A stretch of DNA of 64,000 nt from Pseudodonghicola xiamenensis DSM 18339 (GCF_000429365.1 NZ_AUBS01000005.1:124001-188000); one strand, 5' to 3'. Shown: positions 16,818 to 25,135, numbered from the stretch's first letter. Notes: generated by a model from the letters alone, not told the origin. Translations and numbers: made by a program.

Positions 16818-17525
16818 ATGACCATCCATATTGGCGCAGAACCGGGCGATATTGCCGAAACGGTCTTATTACCCGGGGATCCCTATCGCGCGAAATGGGC
16901 GGCGGAACATTTCCTGTCCGATGTCCGGCAGATCAACGCGGTGCGCGGCATGCTCGGGTTTACCGGGCTGTGGCGCGGCCATTGCGTCACGATCCACGGC
17001 AGCGGTATGGGGATGCCGTCGCTGTCGATCTATGTGAACGAACTGATCCGGGATTTTGGCGCCCAGACGCTGATCCGCATCGGCTCCTGCGGGGCAATGC
17101 AGCCTCAGGTGGGCCTGCGCGACGTGATCCTGGCAATGACCGCCACTACCCTCGGCTCCCCTTCTTCGGCGATCTTCCGCGAGGTGAACTTCGCCCCCTG
17201 TGCCGATTGGTCACTGCTGCGCGCTGCAGCCGATGCGGCGGCGGCCAAGGGCGTTCCCACCCATGTTGGCGGCATCTATTCGTCGGATACCTTCTATGAC
17301 GAACGCCCCGATCTGAATGAACAGATGGTCCGCCACGGTATCCTCGGGGTCGAGATGGAAGCAGCCGAGCTCTACACGCTGGCCGCCCGCTACGGTCGCC
17401 GCGCGCTGGCGGTACTGACGGTCTCCGACCATCTCGGCACGGGCGAAGCGCTGCATGCGCAGCATCGCGAGCGCAGCTTCTCCGACATGGTGGATATCGC
17501 GCTCCACGCCGCCTTTCCGGGCTGA
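16818..17525 (+). CDS. deoD: Purine-nucleoside phosphorylase, DeoD type
   Basis: A 235-residue hexameric-type PNP cleaving purine (deoxy)ribonucleosides with phosphate. The start [24 protein letters not shown] contains the phosphate-binding GDP-x-R loop, IRIGSCGA is the central motif, EMEAAELY carries the ribose-contact glutamate, and SDHLGTGE supplies the catalytic aspartate of this family. It lies 16 bases after the H-NS-like gene. A purine salvage role would suit the BMP importer 10 kb away, though they are not linked. It ends 3 bases short of a convergent gene. Confidence 0.94.
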   Translation: MTIHIGAEPGDIAETVLLPGDPYRAKWAAEHFLSDVRQINAVRGMLGFTGLWRGHCVTIHGSGMGMPSLSIYVNELIRDFGAQTLIRIGSCGAMQPQVGLRDVILAMTATTLGSPSSAIFREVNFAPCADWSLLRAAADAAAAKGVPTHVGGIYSSDTFYDERPDLNEQMVRHGILGVEMEAAELYTLAARYGRRALAVLTVSDHLGTGEALHAQHRERSFSDMVDIALHAAFPG

Positions 17526-17528
17526 TCG

Positions 17529-18374
17529 CTACCGTCCATGCCCGCGATCATAGCCGTTCACGGCCGGCGGCGCCCATCCCTCCAGCGCGCCCTCGTCAGG
17601 CGCGAAAACCTCGATCCGCAGCGGATGGCAGGCGGCAGTGTCACTGGAATGCTCTGACGAACAATCCCCACCCGGACAGGCGCTGAGTGCACCCAGCAGG
17701 TCGATCTCGGCAAAGAGCTCAAGATAATCCCCCGGCCGCACCGGGCTCGCCTTCATGAAATACTGCCCGGTGTCGCGGGTGAAGCCCGTACACATGAAGA
17801 CATTCAGCACGTCATGGACATGCGGTTCCGCCTCCTGCAGGCTCATGCCTGTGTGATCCGCCAGGGCGCGGATCAGGTTGGAATGGCAGCAATGGTGATA
17901 CTGACCGCCCGACAGAAGATTATGCGTATAAGGATCGCAGCGGGTGCCGATCACATCATGAACCGCGCCGCCATGCTCGTCGATCCCATACCAGCCCAGC
18001 GTATCCTCAAGGATCGTCGCCATCGGCCGCAGCGACGGAAAGCTGCTCCACAGCCGGTCGCCGACGCTTACATGGCTGCCATGCAGCGCCCGCGTTTTAC
18101 CGGAATAAAAGCGCTCGCGCAGATCCCGCGCATTCCATAGGTTCAGATCACCAACCTGCGCCCCCTCGATGCAGGAAATCCGCACAACCTGCCCTGCCGC
18201 CACCTCGAAACAGACAGCCTCACGCGGCGGCGCGACCACTTCCTCCACTTTACGCGCCCCGGCCCGTGCCCGGGCATAAAGCGCCAGATCAGGCCGGGGC
18301 AACCCATCGGCGGGATAACAGATCACCGGCGCGATCGCGCGGCGGGCATCGGCATCTGGGGGTGGCAATGTCAT
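17529..18374 (-). CDS. DUF1989 family protein (urea carboxylase-associated type)
   Basis: A 281-residue protein of the DUF1989/PF09347 family. Key conserved patterns are GQVVRISCIEGAQVGDLNLWN near residues 60-80 and YHHCCHSN near 165, a cluster of His and Cys that probably binds metal. Relatives sit with urea or guanidine carboxylase genes, but none are here. The second of two tandem ATGs (18374) is 5 bases after GAGG and is preferred; the frame is open to 18494 across the intergenic repeat. Function unknown. Confidence 0.82.
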   Translation of the reverse strand: MTLPPPDADARRAIAPVICYPADGLPRPDLALYARARAGARKVEEVVAPPREAVCFEVAAGQVVRISCIEGAQVGDLNLWNARDLRERFYSGKTRALHGSHVSVGDRLWSSFPSLRPMATILEDTLGWYGIDEHGGAVHDVIGTRCDPYTHNLLSGGQYHHCCHSNLIRALADHTGMSLQEAEPHVHDVLNVFMCTGFTRDTGQYFMKASPVRPGDYLELFAEIDLLGALSACPGGDCSSEHSSDTAACHPLRIEVFAPDEGALEGWAPPAVNGYDRGHGR

Positions 18375-18458
18375 CATGACCTCGACAGGGACCTGGCTCA
18401 GCAAACCGCGCCCCGCCCGAAATCGCAAGCACGCTTTCCCATCTTTTCCCCTGCCCTT

Positions 18459-18520
18459 CTTTTTCTGGCCGAAAATATCCCGGGGGGAGGCCACAGGCCG
18501 TGGGGGGCAGAGCCCCCAGC
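18459..18520. repeat. Rhodobacterales intergenic repeat, copy 1
   Basis: A conserved head (TTTTTCTGGCC then AAATATCCCGGGGG) is followed by a short hairpin GGCC-ACA-GGCC and a second hairpin GGGGG-CAGAG-CCCCC. The same order recurs at 38814-38876 with different hairpin-1 arms. I know this head as frequent between genes in Rhodobacterales but know no name or role. Here it overlaps the start-side region of the DUF1989 gene. Confidence 0.8.
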
Positions 18521-18532
18521 CGCAACGACCAA

Positions 18533-18557
18533 CGCCCGGCCGAAGGAGGACCGGGCG
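18533..18557 (-). terminator. Hairpin behind the ornithine decarboxylase gene
   Basis: CGCCCGG (18533-18539) pairs with CCGGGCG (18551-18557). On the minus strand only TTGGTCGTTG follows, so the U-run is poor. It lies 41 bases past the stop. Confidence 0.5.
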
Positions 18558-18560
18558 CCG

Positions 18561-18589
18561 TTCTGTCTCTGGCTCTGTTCTGTCTCTGG
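18561..18589. repeat. Short direct repeat, 17-bp period
   Basis: TTCTGTCTCTGG occurs at 18561-18572 and again at 18578-18589, separated by CTCTG. It lies between the decarboxylase stop and its terminator-like hairpin. No function seen. Confidence 0.7.
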
Positions 18590-18598
18590 GCGCGTCGC

Positions 18599-19771
18599 TT
18601 AAATCGCGATCACGTCCAGTGGCGGGAAGCCATTGAAACCGATGCTAGCGTAGGTCGAGGTATAGGCGCCACAGTTGCGGATCAGAAAACGGTCGCCCGC
18701 CTTCAGCCCCAGCGGCAGCTCGACCGGGCGCTTCTCATAAAGCACATCGGCGCTATCGCACGACGGCCCGGCCAGGATGCAGGCCCCCATCGGTTCGTGA
18801 TCGCGCTCGGTCACGAATTGATAGCGGATTGCCTCATCCATGGTCTCGGCCAGCCCGGAGAACTTGCCGATGTCCAGATAGACCCAACGATGCAGATCGC
18901 TGTCGGACTTACGCGACACCAGCAGCACCTCCGCGGCGATCATGCCAGCCTCGGCCACCAGACCGCGCCCTGGCTCCGCCATGACCTCGGCCACATCGCC
19001 GAAACGTTCCCCGATCAGCTCCATCACCCGCGCGGAATAGGCGGTCGGACCTTCGATTTCCTCACCGTAATAGGCCGGGAAACCGCCGCCGATGTTCAGC
19101 AGCTCCAGCGCATGGCCGGCCTCGCGGGCGGCGTGCCAGACGGCGGCAACCTGATCCAGCGTGGTGGTCCACATCTCGGCACGGCGGGTCTGGCTGCCGA
19201 CGTGGAACGACATGCCGACCGGGCTCAGCCCCAATTCGACCGCATAATCCATCAGCGCGATCGCCTTGTCGCGGGCACAGCCGAACTTGCGGCTCAGCGG
19301 CCAGTCGGCTTCCGAGGCATCGACGATCAGACGGATGTAGACTCGCGATTCGGGGGCGAATTCGGCAATTTTCTCAAGCTCTTCCTCGGCATCGGCGGCG
19401 AAGAGGGTGATCCCAGCGTGCCAGGCGAATTCGATATCGCGCGGCTTCTTCACGGTATTGCCGAACGAGATGTGATCCGGATGCGCACCCAAGGACAGGC
19501 ACAGCTCGATCTCGGCACGCGAAGCGGCATCAAAGCCCGAGCCGAGGTTCACCAGACGCTCGATGATCTCGCGCGCCGGGTTGGCCTTGACGGCATAGTG
19601 GATGCGCGCGCGGCCCAGACCGGCCTTCAGCGCGTGATATTGATCGGCGACGCGATCGACGTCCAGAACCAAGGTCGGACGATCGAACTGGGTCGAGCGA
19701 ATAAAGTTCTCGATGCGGGATTGCGGGCGCACGTCTTGCGCCACCGGAAACCCGGTTACGTATGCGTTCAT
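18599..19771 (-). CDS. Ornithine decarboxylase, fold type III PLP (alanine-racemase type)
   Basis: A 390-residue eukaryotic-type ornithine/lysine decarboxylase making putrescine. K62 in YAVKANP forms the PLP Schiff base, the glycine loop is NIGGGFPAYY near residue 225, EPGRGLVAEAG binds phosphate, and GPSCDSAD supplies the active-site cysteine and substrate-binding aspartate from the other subunit. Length and motifs fit the alphaproteobacterial ODC group; some members also take lysine. GGAG lies 8 bases before the ATG at 19771. A long folded leader precedes it, so RNA-level control is expected. Confidence 0.92.
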   Translation of the reverse strand: MNAYVTGFPVAQDVRPQSRIENFIRSTQFDRPTLVLDVDRVADQYHALKAGLGRARIHYAVKANPAREIIERLVNLGSGFDAASRAEIELCLSLGAHPDHISFGNTVKKPRDIEFAWHAGITLFAADAEEELEKIAEFAPESRVYIRLIVDASEADWPLSRKFGCARDKAIALMDYAVELGLSPVGMSFHVGSQTRRAEMWTTTLDQVAAVWHAAREAGHALELLNIGGGFPAYYGEEIEGPTAYSARVMELIGERFGDVAEVMAEPGRGLVAEAGMIAAEVLLVSRKSDSDLHRWVYLDIGKFSGLAETMDEAIRYQFVTERDHEPMGACILAGPSCDSADVLYEKRPVELPLGLKAGDRFLIRNCGAYTSTYASIGFNGFPPLDVIAI

Positions 19772-19784
19772 TGGTCATCTCCAT

Positions 19785-19905
19785 CAGACCCGGCCATTCC
19801 GGTTTCCCGGCGCAGACCGCTCACTTCCACGGGAGACGTTACCGTCGCTACGTAACCGCAGGGGACTTACCCCTCTCGCCAGAGGCGCGTGCGTTGGCGT
19901 CTTGA
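19785..19905 (-). ncRNA. Structured 5' leader of ODC, probably the speF motif
   Basis: Read on the minus strand, this leader has a run of short stems: CCTCT-GGCG-AGAGG (19885-19872), GGGG-TAAGT-CCCC (19873-19861), GTTAC...GTAAC (19856-19838) and CCGG-GAAA-CCGG (19810-19799) with a GNRA loop. The first two share bases 19873-19872 and so exclude each other. GACG-GTAA-CGTC (19846-19835) competes with the third stem. Alternating structures ahead of an ODC gene fit the speF RNA motif described in alphaproteobacteria. I place it by position and folding, not by alignment; the true 5' end depends on the promoter. Confidence 0.62.
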
Positions 19906-19910
19906 GCGCG

Positions 19911-19939
19911 CATATCGTCGCGAATGACGAGTCGATCAA
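19911..19939 (-). promoter_or_regulatory. Probable promoter of the ODC leader
   Basis: On the minus strand TTGATC (19939-19934) and GATATG (19916-19911) are 17 bases apart. Transcription would start near 19905, giving a leader of about 134 bases. Confidence 0.5.
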
Positions 19940-20034
19940 GAGGTAATTTGCATCCGACCCACTTTTTTAGCCGACCGAGGGCAAATTTCCCCGCATCACC
20001 CGGCCAAACCACCTCTGAAGCCGCAAAAAGTTCA

Positions 20035-20071
20035 ATATGATCAAAATCTTAAATGGATATATGATCAAAAT
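20035..20071. repeat. Direct repeat with TGATCA cores, 24-bp period
   Basis: ATATGATCAAAAT occurs at 20035-20047 and 20059-20071. The palindromic cores are 24 bp apart, in an AT-rich patch between the ODC promoter and a small gene. The TGATCA core recalls the TGTGATCACA sites of the TCA promoters, but the flanks differ. Confidence 0.65.
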
Positions 20072-20269
20072 TCACTGGCTTCGGTTGGCGCAGATTCGGG
20101 GTGGCGCGCTTCCCTCGCAGGGCAATTCGGCGCCACAGGCCGAACAACGCCAGACGCCGCTGGCGCGGTCCAGGCGCCACCGGCAGTCTCGGGTCAGTGA
20201 AGACGTGAAATGCCGCCAGGTGAAATAGGCGACCAAGGCGAGAACCAGAAGGGGCAGGAGAACGATCAT
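20072..20269 (-). CDS. Small membrane-anchored cysteine-rich protein
   Basis: A 65-residue protein with one N-terminal membrane helix (about 2-17, VLLPLLVLALVAYFTW) and a short soluble tail. The tail has CRW...WRCSACGAELPCEG...IC, five cysteines including C-x-x-C, likely a zinc-ribbon or metal site. GGGG precedes the ATG at 20269. I recall similar small proteins in Rhodobacterales with the phrase LTRDCRWR but know no function. Confidence 0.72.
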   Translation of the reverse strand: MIVLLPLLVLALVAYFTWRHFTSSLTRDCRWRLDRASGVWRCSACGAELPCEGSAPPRICANRSQ

Positions 20270-20306
20270 ATCCCCTGCCTATCCGGTCGTAACCGCCACA
20301 GCCAGA

Positions 20307-20462
20307 TCAGGCCGCGTTGTGGTAGTGGAAGAGTTCTTCCTGATCGGCCACATGCTCGGCCTCAGCCGGCAGCGGCAGCGGCGTGTAATACGCCCAGGCT
20401 TCTTCCAGGATGTGCAGTGCGGCCTCGGCGGAGACCTTGGTGTTTTCGGTGCGACGTTCCAT
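20307..20462 (-). CDS. 51-residue acidic small protein
   Basis: This short gene runs MERRTENTKVSAEAALHILE... to ...EELFHYHNAA. GGAG sits 7 bases before the ATG at 20462. The protein is acidic, helical at the N-terminal half, proline-broken (YYTPLPLPAEAE), with a His-rich end. No membrane segment or signal. A CTGC-N3-GCAG palindrome about 100 bases upstream could be its operator. It lies 37 bases upstream of the cysteine-rich gene on the same strand, so they may be one transcript. Function unknown. Confidence 0.65.
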   Translation of the reverse strand: MERRTENTKVSAEAALHILEEAWAYYTPLPLPAEAEHVADQEELFHYHNAA

Positions 20463-20562
20463 CGGACACTCCGTTGCAGGACAATGTCCTCCCTGAGCGG
20501 CTACCTAATGGGCCGGGGGCGCTGGCACACCCCGGAAAAACCGCAACCTTGCCATGCGCTTT

Positions 20563-20573
20563 CTGCATTGCAG
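20563..20573. promoter_or_regulatory. PhaR-like palindrome CTGC-N3-GCAG
   Basis: CTGCATTGCAG fits the CTGC-N3-GCAG pattern reported for PhaR, the repressor of phasin genes, in Rhodobacter. It lies about 100 bases upstream of the 51-residue gene. A chance match is possible. Confidence 0.4.
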
Positions 20574-20599
20574 CATCTGAGATGTTCGAAAACGCAAAC

Positions 20600-20621
20600 G
20601 GCCCGGCGCAAAGACCGGGCC
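20600..20621 (-). terminator. Terminator of the sdh operon
   Basis: GGCCCGG (20600-20606) pairs with CCGGGCC (20615-20621). On the minus strand it is followed by GTTTGCGTTTTCG. It starts 25 bases past the sdhB stop. Confidence 0.78.
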
Positions 20622-20645
20622 ATGAACCGAAAGCCGTCTGCGGAA

Positions 20646-21428
20646 TCAGACTGCGCGCTCGACCATCATCTTCTTGATTTCCGCGATCGCCTTGGCCGGG
20701 TTCAGGCCTTTCGGGCAGGTGCGGGTGCAGTTCATGATGGTGTGGCAGCGATAAAGCTTGAACGGGTCTTCCAGACCATCCAGACGCTCGCCGGTGGCCT
20801 CGTCACGACTGTCGATGATCCAGCGGTAGGCGTGCAGCAGCGCGGCCGGGCCGAGATACCGATCGCCGTTCCACCAGTAGGACGGGCAGGAGGTCGAGCA
20901 CGACGCGCACATCACGCATTCATAAAGACCATCCAGCTTTTTGCGGTCTTCGATCGACTGGCGCCATTCCTTGGCCGGGCGGTTGGTCTTGGTTTCCAGC
21001 CAGGGCATGATCGAGGCGTGCTGAGCATAGAAATGGGTCAGGTCGGGGATCAGGTCCTTGACCACCGGCATATGCGGCAGCGGATAGATCGTGACCTCGG
21101 ATTTCTTGACCTCGTCCAGGCCGAAGATGCAGGCCAGGGTGTTGTGCCCGTCGATGTTCATCGCGCAGGAGCCGCAGATACCCTCACGGCAGGAACGGCG
21201 GAAGGTCAGCGTCGGGTCGATCTCGTTCTTGATCTTGATCAGCGCGTCCAGAACCATCGGACCGCACTTGTCCATGTCGAGGAAATAGGTGTCGACCCGG
21301 GGGTTTTCACCGGTATCGGGATCCCAGCGATAGATCTTGAAGGTCCGCACATTCTTGGCGCCTTCCGGTTTCGGCCAGGTCTTGCCGGTGGTGATACGGC
21401 TGTTCTTGGGTAGCGAGAATTGTACCAT
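20646..21428 (-). CDS. sdhB: Succinate dehydrogenase iron-sulfur subunit
   Basis: A 260-residue peripheral subunit of complex II on the cytoplasmic face, passing electrons from FAD to ubiquinone. The [2Fe-2S] ligands are in [12 protein letters not shown] (near 79-90) with a distal cysteine in TLAC; the [4Fe-4S] and [3Fe-4S] ligands are in [12 protein letters not shown] and [15 protein letters not shown] in SYWWNGDR is the quinone-site region. It is the last gene of sdhCDA-x-x-B and has its own hairpin terminator. Confidence 0.97.
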   Translation of the reverse strand: MVQFSLPKNSRITTGKTWPKPEGAKNVRTFKIYRWDPDTGENPRVDTYFLDMDKCGPMVLDALIKIKNEIDPTLTFRRSCREGICGSCAMNIDGHNTLACIFGLDEVKKSEVTIYPLPHMPVVKDLIPDLTHFYAQHASIMPWLETKTNRPAKEWRQSIEDRKKLDGLYECVMCASCSTSCPSYWWNGDRYLGPAALLHAYRWIIDSRDEATGERLDGLEDPFKLYRCHTIMNCTRTCPKGLNPAKAIAEIKKMMVERAV

Positions 21429-21458
21429 TTTGAGCTTTCCTCTACGGTTGGCGGTGCT

Positions 21459-22268
21459 CTACGGATCTACCGTCTTGAAAAGGGCCTGATTATCGCGGAC
21501 GAGCTGGGCGACCTTCCGCCGCGCCACGCGATCCAGGTGTTGAGCGTTGATCTGGCGCATGAACTCCAGCGCGCCGGCGTTCAGGCTCTGGTTCAGCCGC
21601 GCCGGCTTGAAGGTCATCGCGCCAAGGGCGTCCTCGTGGCATCCCACATGCTGCAAAAGCTGCGTGCCGGGGCGGCTGGCGTCGGCTTCGTCCTCCAGCG
21701 CAAAGACATGCTGACGATCCCCCAGCACAGCTTCCAGACGGGCACGAAAGCCGGACCAGTCAGGATAGGCCGCAGTTTCGGTCAGGAACTGGTCCCAGTC
21801 GCCGGTATAACCGTCCGACTTGACCGCCTGATTATGCACGCTGCGCTTCCAGCCGTTCATCTCCCGCACATAGAACACATATTCCGGCACGAAGGGCGCC
21901 AGATGGGTATCGAGAAGGTCGATGACCTCTTCCAGATGCGGATAAAGCCGGGTCTCGCCCCAATAGCCGGGCATGGCACCGGGCAGGTTTTCATGCGAGA
22001 CGAGGACGGTTTCAGCCCCGGCCTCCACCTCGGCTTCGATAGCCTGGCGCAAATCGGTGATGGCAGCGACGAACTCAGCCCGGGTCTTGTCGTCCGGCGC
22101 ACTGGTCCAGAGGACCGAACGGCGCCCGGCGGCCCGGGCCACCGTGCCTTTTTCGGGCGTCAGGATGCGCAGCCCCTCCGGCAGGGCGCCGGCGTTCCTC
22201 TGCACGAAGTGATGGAACGAGGTGGTGCCGGTCTTTTGCAGGCCACAATGCAGGACGAGCCGGGTCAT
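21459..22268 (-). CDS. Sulfotransferase-like P-loop protein inside the sdh operon
   Basis: A 269-residue cytosolic protein. Its N-terminus, LVLHCGLQKTGTTSFHHF, contains the 5'-phosphosulfate loop QKTGTTS (11-17) of sulfotransferases, and a weak YVREMNGWKRSVHNQ block near 140 matches the 3'-phosphate region (R and S). No known acceptor. The ATG at 22268 overlaps the end of the small ORF before it as ATGA, and sdhB starts 30 bases after its stop, so it is cotranscribed with sdh. The first 26 codons of the longer open frame are rejected. Confidence 0.75.
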   Translation of the reverse strand: MTRLVLHCGLQKTGTTSFHHFVQRNAGALPEGLRILTPEKGTVARAAGRRSVLWTSAPDDKTRAEFVAAITDLRQAIEAEVEAGAETVLVSHENLPGAMPGYWGETRLYPHLEEVIDLLDTHLAPFVPEYVFYVREMNGWKRSVHNQAVKSDGYTGDWDQFLTETAAYPDWSGFRARLEAVLGDRQHVFALEDEADASRPGTQLLQHVGCHEDALGAMTFKPARLNQSLNAGALEFMRQINAQHLDRVARRKVAQLVRDNQALFKTVDP

Positions 22269-22420
22269 GCCCCGGCCCCCCAGACGAGGGCCGCCCCGGT
22301 CAGGGCGCACCCAGGGGCGCTGAAGGCCTCCCCGGCCCCACCGCACCGGTAACAGCCGGCGACCCGCGCGAAGCGGAGTGCCGGCCGAAGCCCGAGCGAT
22401 TGGGAACCGGGGTGCATCAT
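22265..22420 (-). CDS. Tiny ORF bridging sdhA and the sulfotransferase-like gene
   Basis: A 51-codon frame starting [17 protein letters not shown] and ending TGAALVWGAGA. Its ATG overlaps the sdhA stop as TGATG and its TGA overlaps the next ATG as ATGA, so it fits exactly between two genes with coupling at both ends. It has three cysteines in a CYRCGG...APGC pattern. Composition is bland and I do not recognise a family. The double overlap is the main support; translation could merely keep ribosomes moving to the next gene. Confidence 0.45.
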   Translation of the reverse strand: MMHPGSQSLGLRPALRFARVAGCYRCGGAGEAFSAPGCALTGAALVWGAGA

Positions 22421-24225
22421 CAGTAGACCCGTTTCTTCGGCGCGATCTTCTTCAGCGCGATCCCGCCATCCTCTTCCGAGGTCAACGGATCCATGTGAAC
22501 CGGACGATAGGTCAGATCCACCTGGTTGCCTTCGACATGCATGATCGAGTGCTTGCGCCATTCGGCATCGTCACGCTCGGGGTAATCCTCATGCGCGTGG
22601 GCGCCGCGGGATTCCTTGCGCGCATCGGCACCGACGATGGTGGCCAGAGCGTTCGGCATCAGGTTGGTCAGCTCCAGCGTCTCCATCAGGTCGGAGTTCC
22701 AGATCAACGAGCGGTCGGTCACATGGATGTCATCCATCTTCGCGGCCACGGCCTTGACCCGCTCCACCCCTTCGGCCAGCGTTTTCTCGGTGCGGAAGAC
22801 GGCGGCGTCAGCCTGCATGGTCTTCTGCAGCTCGAGCCGCAGTTCGGCGGTGGCGATATTGCCCTTGGCATAGCGCAGCCCGTCGAAGCGTTCGAACGCC
22901 TTGTCGACCGAGGCCTGGTTCAGCTCCGGGTTCGGCGCCTCGGGATCGACGACCTTGCCGGCGCGGATGGCGGCGGCCCGACCGAAGACCACGAGGTCGA
23001 TCAGCGAGTTGGAGCCGAGGCGGTTCGCCCCATGGACGGAGGCACAACCAGCTTCGCCCACGGCCATCAGGCCGGGCACGATTGCATCGGGGTCGGAGGC
23101 GGTCGGGTTGATGACCTCGCCCCAATAGTTGGTCGGGATGCCGCCCATGTTATAGTGCACCGTCGGCAGAACCGGGATCGGTTCCTTGGTGACATCGACA
23201 CCGGCGAAGATACGCGCCGATTCCGAGATCCCCGGCAGACGTTCGGCCAAGGCCTCTTTCGGCAGGTGCGACAGGTTCAGGTGGATGTGATCCTTGTGTT
23301 CGCCCACGCCGCGACCTTCGCGGATCTCGATGGTCATGCAGCGAGACACGACGTCGCGCGAGGCCAGATCCTTGTAGGTCGGCGCATAGCGTTCCATGAA
23401 CCGCTCGCCTTCCGAGTTGGTCAGATAACCGCCCTCGCCGCGCGCCCCTTCGGTGATCAGACAGCCGGAGCCGTAGATGCCGGTGGGGTGGAACTGGACG
23501 AATTCCATGTCTTGCAGCGCCAGACCCGCCCGGGCCACCATGCCGCCACCGTCACCGGTGCAGGTATGGGCCGAGGTCGCCGAGAAATAGGCACGACCAT
23601 AACCGCCGGTGGCCAGAACGACCATCTTGGCGTTGAACACATGCATGGTGCCGTCATCGAGCTTCCAGCAGACCACGCCCTGGCACTGCCCGTCTTCGGA
23701 CATGATCAGGTCGATGGCGAAATACTCGATATAGAATTCCGCCTTCTGCTTCAGCGATTGGCCATAGAGCGTGTGCAGGATGGCGTGACCGGTCCGGTCG
23801 GCGGCAGCGCAGGTCCGCTGCACGGGGGGGCCTTCACCGAATTCGGTGGTATGGCCGCCGAAGGGCCGCTGGTAAATTTTGCCTTCCTCGGTCCGCGAGA
23901 AGGGCACGCCGTAGTGCTCCAGCTCGTAAACCGCCTTGGGCGCCTCACGCACCAGGTATTCCTGCGCGTCGGTGTCGCCCAGCCAGTCAGAGCCCTTCAC
24001 GGTGTCGTAAAGGTGCCACTGCCAATTGTCCGGCCCCATGTTCGACAGCGAGGCAGCGATGCCCCCCTGTGCCGCGACGGTATGCGAACGGGTCGGGAAG
24101 ACCTTGGTCACACAGGCAGTCTTGAGCCCCTGTTCCGCCATGCCGAGCGTGGCGCGAAGCCCGGCACCGCCGGCACCGACAACCACGACGTCATAATTAT
24201 GCGTCTCGTATTCGTAAGCAGCCAT
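22420..24225 (-). CDS. sdhA: Succinate dehydrogenase flavoprotein subunit
   Basis: A 601-residue catalytic subunit oxidising succinate to fumarate. The FAD loop is [13 protein letters not shown] (residues 12-24), the flavin-linking histidine lies in [16 protein letters not shown] near 46-60, and the active-site HRLG/RGEGG region appears as [10 protein letters not shown] and ARGEGGYL. The ATG at 24225 matches other SdhA starts; the frame is open to 24309 across the sdhD gap but this is not coding. The stop TGA is shared with the tiny ORF that follows. Confidence 0.97.
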   Translation of the reverse strand: MAAYEYETHNYDVVVVGAGGAGLRATLGMAEQGLKTACVTKVFPTRSHTVAAQGGIAASLSNMGPDNWQWHLYDTVKGSDWLGDTDAQEYLVREAPKAVYELEHYGVPFSRTEEGKIYQRPFGGHTTEFGEGPPVQRTCAAADRTGHAILHTLYGQSLKQKAEFYIEYFAIDLIMSEDGQCQGVVCWKLDDGTMHVFNAKMVVLATGGYGRAYFSATSAHTCTGDGGGMVARAGLALQDMEFVQFHPTGIYGSGCLITEGARGEGGYLTNSEGERFMERYAPTYKDLASRDVVSRCMTIEIREGRGVGEHKDHIHLNLSHLPKEALAERLPGISESARIFAGVDVTKEPIPVLPTVHYNMGGIPTNYWGEVINPTASDPDAIVPGLMAVGEAGCASVHGANRLGSNSLIDLVVFGRAAAIRAGKVVDPEAPNPELNQASVDKAFERFDGLRYAKGNIATAELRLELQKTMQADAAVFRTEKTLAEGVERVKAVAAKMDDIHVTDRSLIWNSDLMETLELTNLMPNALATIVGADARKESRGAHAHEDYPERDDAEWRKHSIMHVEGNQVDLTYRPVHMDPLTSEEDGGIALKKIAPKKRVY

Positions 24226-24248
24226 TGCTTGTAGTCTCCCGTTCGGGG

Positions 24249-24620
24249 TTAGAGCGCGATGCGGGCGATGGCGAACAGCCCCACCGCGATCACGGCATAG
24301 CTCAGGCACATCACCGCGATGATCAGCCCGCGCTGTTTCCAGCCGTGCACGTAATCCTCAATCGCCACCTGCGCGCCGAGGTGGAAGTGACGCATCCCCA
24401 CGACCAGGGTCAGCGCTGCCACGATCGCCGGGAACGGCCGCGAATAATATTCAAGAACCGCCTCGTAAGGCGCCCCGAGAATCGAGCCAAAGGTGAAGAT
24501 GAACAGAGGAATGAGCACGAGCAGAGCGATGGAGCTTACCTTCATCGCCCAGAAATGATGGACGCCGGACTTGGCGGTGCCCAGCCCGTCAACGCGCTTG
24601 CGGTCGGTCAGATAACGCAT
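24249..24620 (-). CDS. sdhD: Succinate dehydrogenase membrane anchor subunit
   Basis: A 123-residue protein with three membrane helices (about 28-50, 60-80, 97-121). [16 protein letters not shown] carries the conserved haem/quinone region H-x-x-x-G...EDY typical of alphaproteobacterial SdhD. It lies 13 bases after sdhC and 23 bases before sdhA. Confidence 0.93.
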   Translation of the reverse strand: MRYLTDRKRVDGLGTAKSGVHHFWAMKVSSIALLVLIPLFIFTFGSILGAPYEAVLEYYSRPFPAIVAALTLVVGMRHFHLGAQVAIEDYVHGWKQRGLIIAVMCLSYAVIAVGLFAIARIAL

Positions 24621-24633
24621 GGGGGAGGTCTCC

Positions 24634-25023
24634 TCAGATAACCGCGACAGTGATCAGGGTCAGCACGACCGAGCCGATCAGTGCGGCCCAGCCCATCTTG
24701 TCCGAGGTGGAAATGTCCAGCCCCTTCGCGTTTTCCCAGATCAGGTGCCGGATGCCGGCAAGAAGGTGATACCACATGCCAAGGACCGACAGGAACATCA
24801 CCAGATCGCCCAACCAGCTAGTGATGACCCAATCCACAAACGCGTAATATTCCGGCGCGGTTGCGGCGGCCAGGAACCACCAGGCAATCAACAGCGCGGC
24901 GACGATCATCGCGTTGCCGGTGATGCGGTTCAAGATCGAGGTGACGGAATTGAGCTGAAACCTGTAGTACTTGCCCAGCATGAATGGCGAAAGCGGGCGA
25001 TTGCCCCGATTGACATCGGCCAT
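24634..25023 (-). CDS. sdhC: Succinate dehydrogenase cytochrome b556 subunit
   Basis: A 129-residue subunit with three membrane helices. RPLSPFMLGKYYRFQLNSVTSILNRITG is the SdhC opening with the quinone-site S and R, and WYHLLAGIRHLIWE carries the haem-ligand histidine. AAGGAG precedes the ATG at 25023; the frame reads to 25095 but those residues are not SdhC-like. It is the first gene of the operon, behind three operator-like palindromes. Confidence 0.95.
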   Translation of the reverse strand: MADVNRGNRPLSPFMLGKYYRFQLNSVTSILNRITGNAMIVAALLIAWWFLAAATAPEYYAFVDWVITSWLGDLVMFLSVLGMWYHLLAGIRHLIWENAKGLDISTSDKMGWAALIGSVVLTLITVAVI

Positions 25024-25051
25024 GTTGGCTCCTTTCCGATTGGCTGCGCCG

Positions 25052-25079
25052 TTTGTACTCTTTTTGGCGCATCTGTCAC
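25052..25079 (-). promoter_or_regulatory. sdhC: Possible sdhC promoter
   Basis: On the minus strand GTGACA (25079-25074) and TACAAA (25057-25052) are 16 bases apart, 29 bases upstream of the ATG. Confidence 0.4.
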
Positions 25080-25135
25080 GCGCGGGCCACATCAAAATCT
25101 ACGGTTTTTTGACGCGGTTATGCAGAATATTTCAA

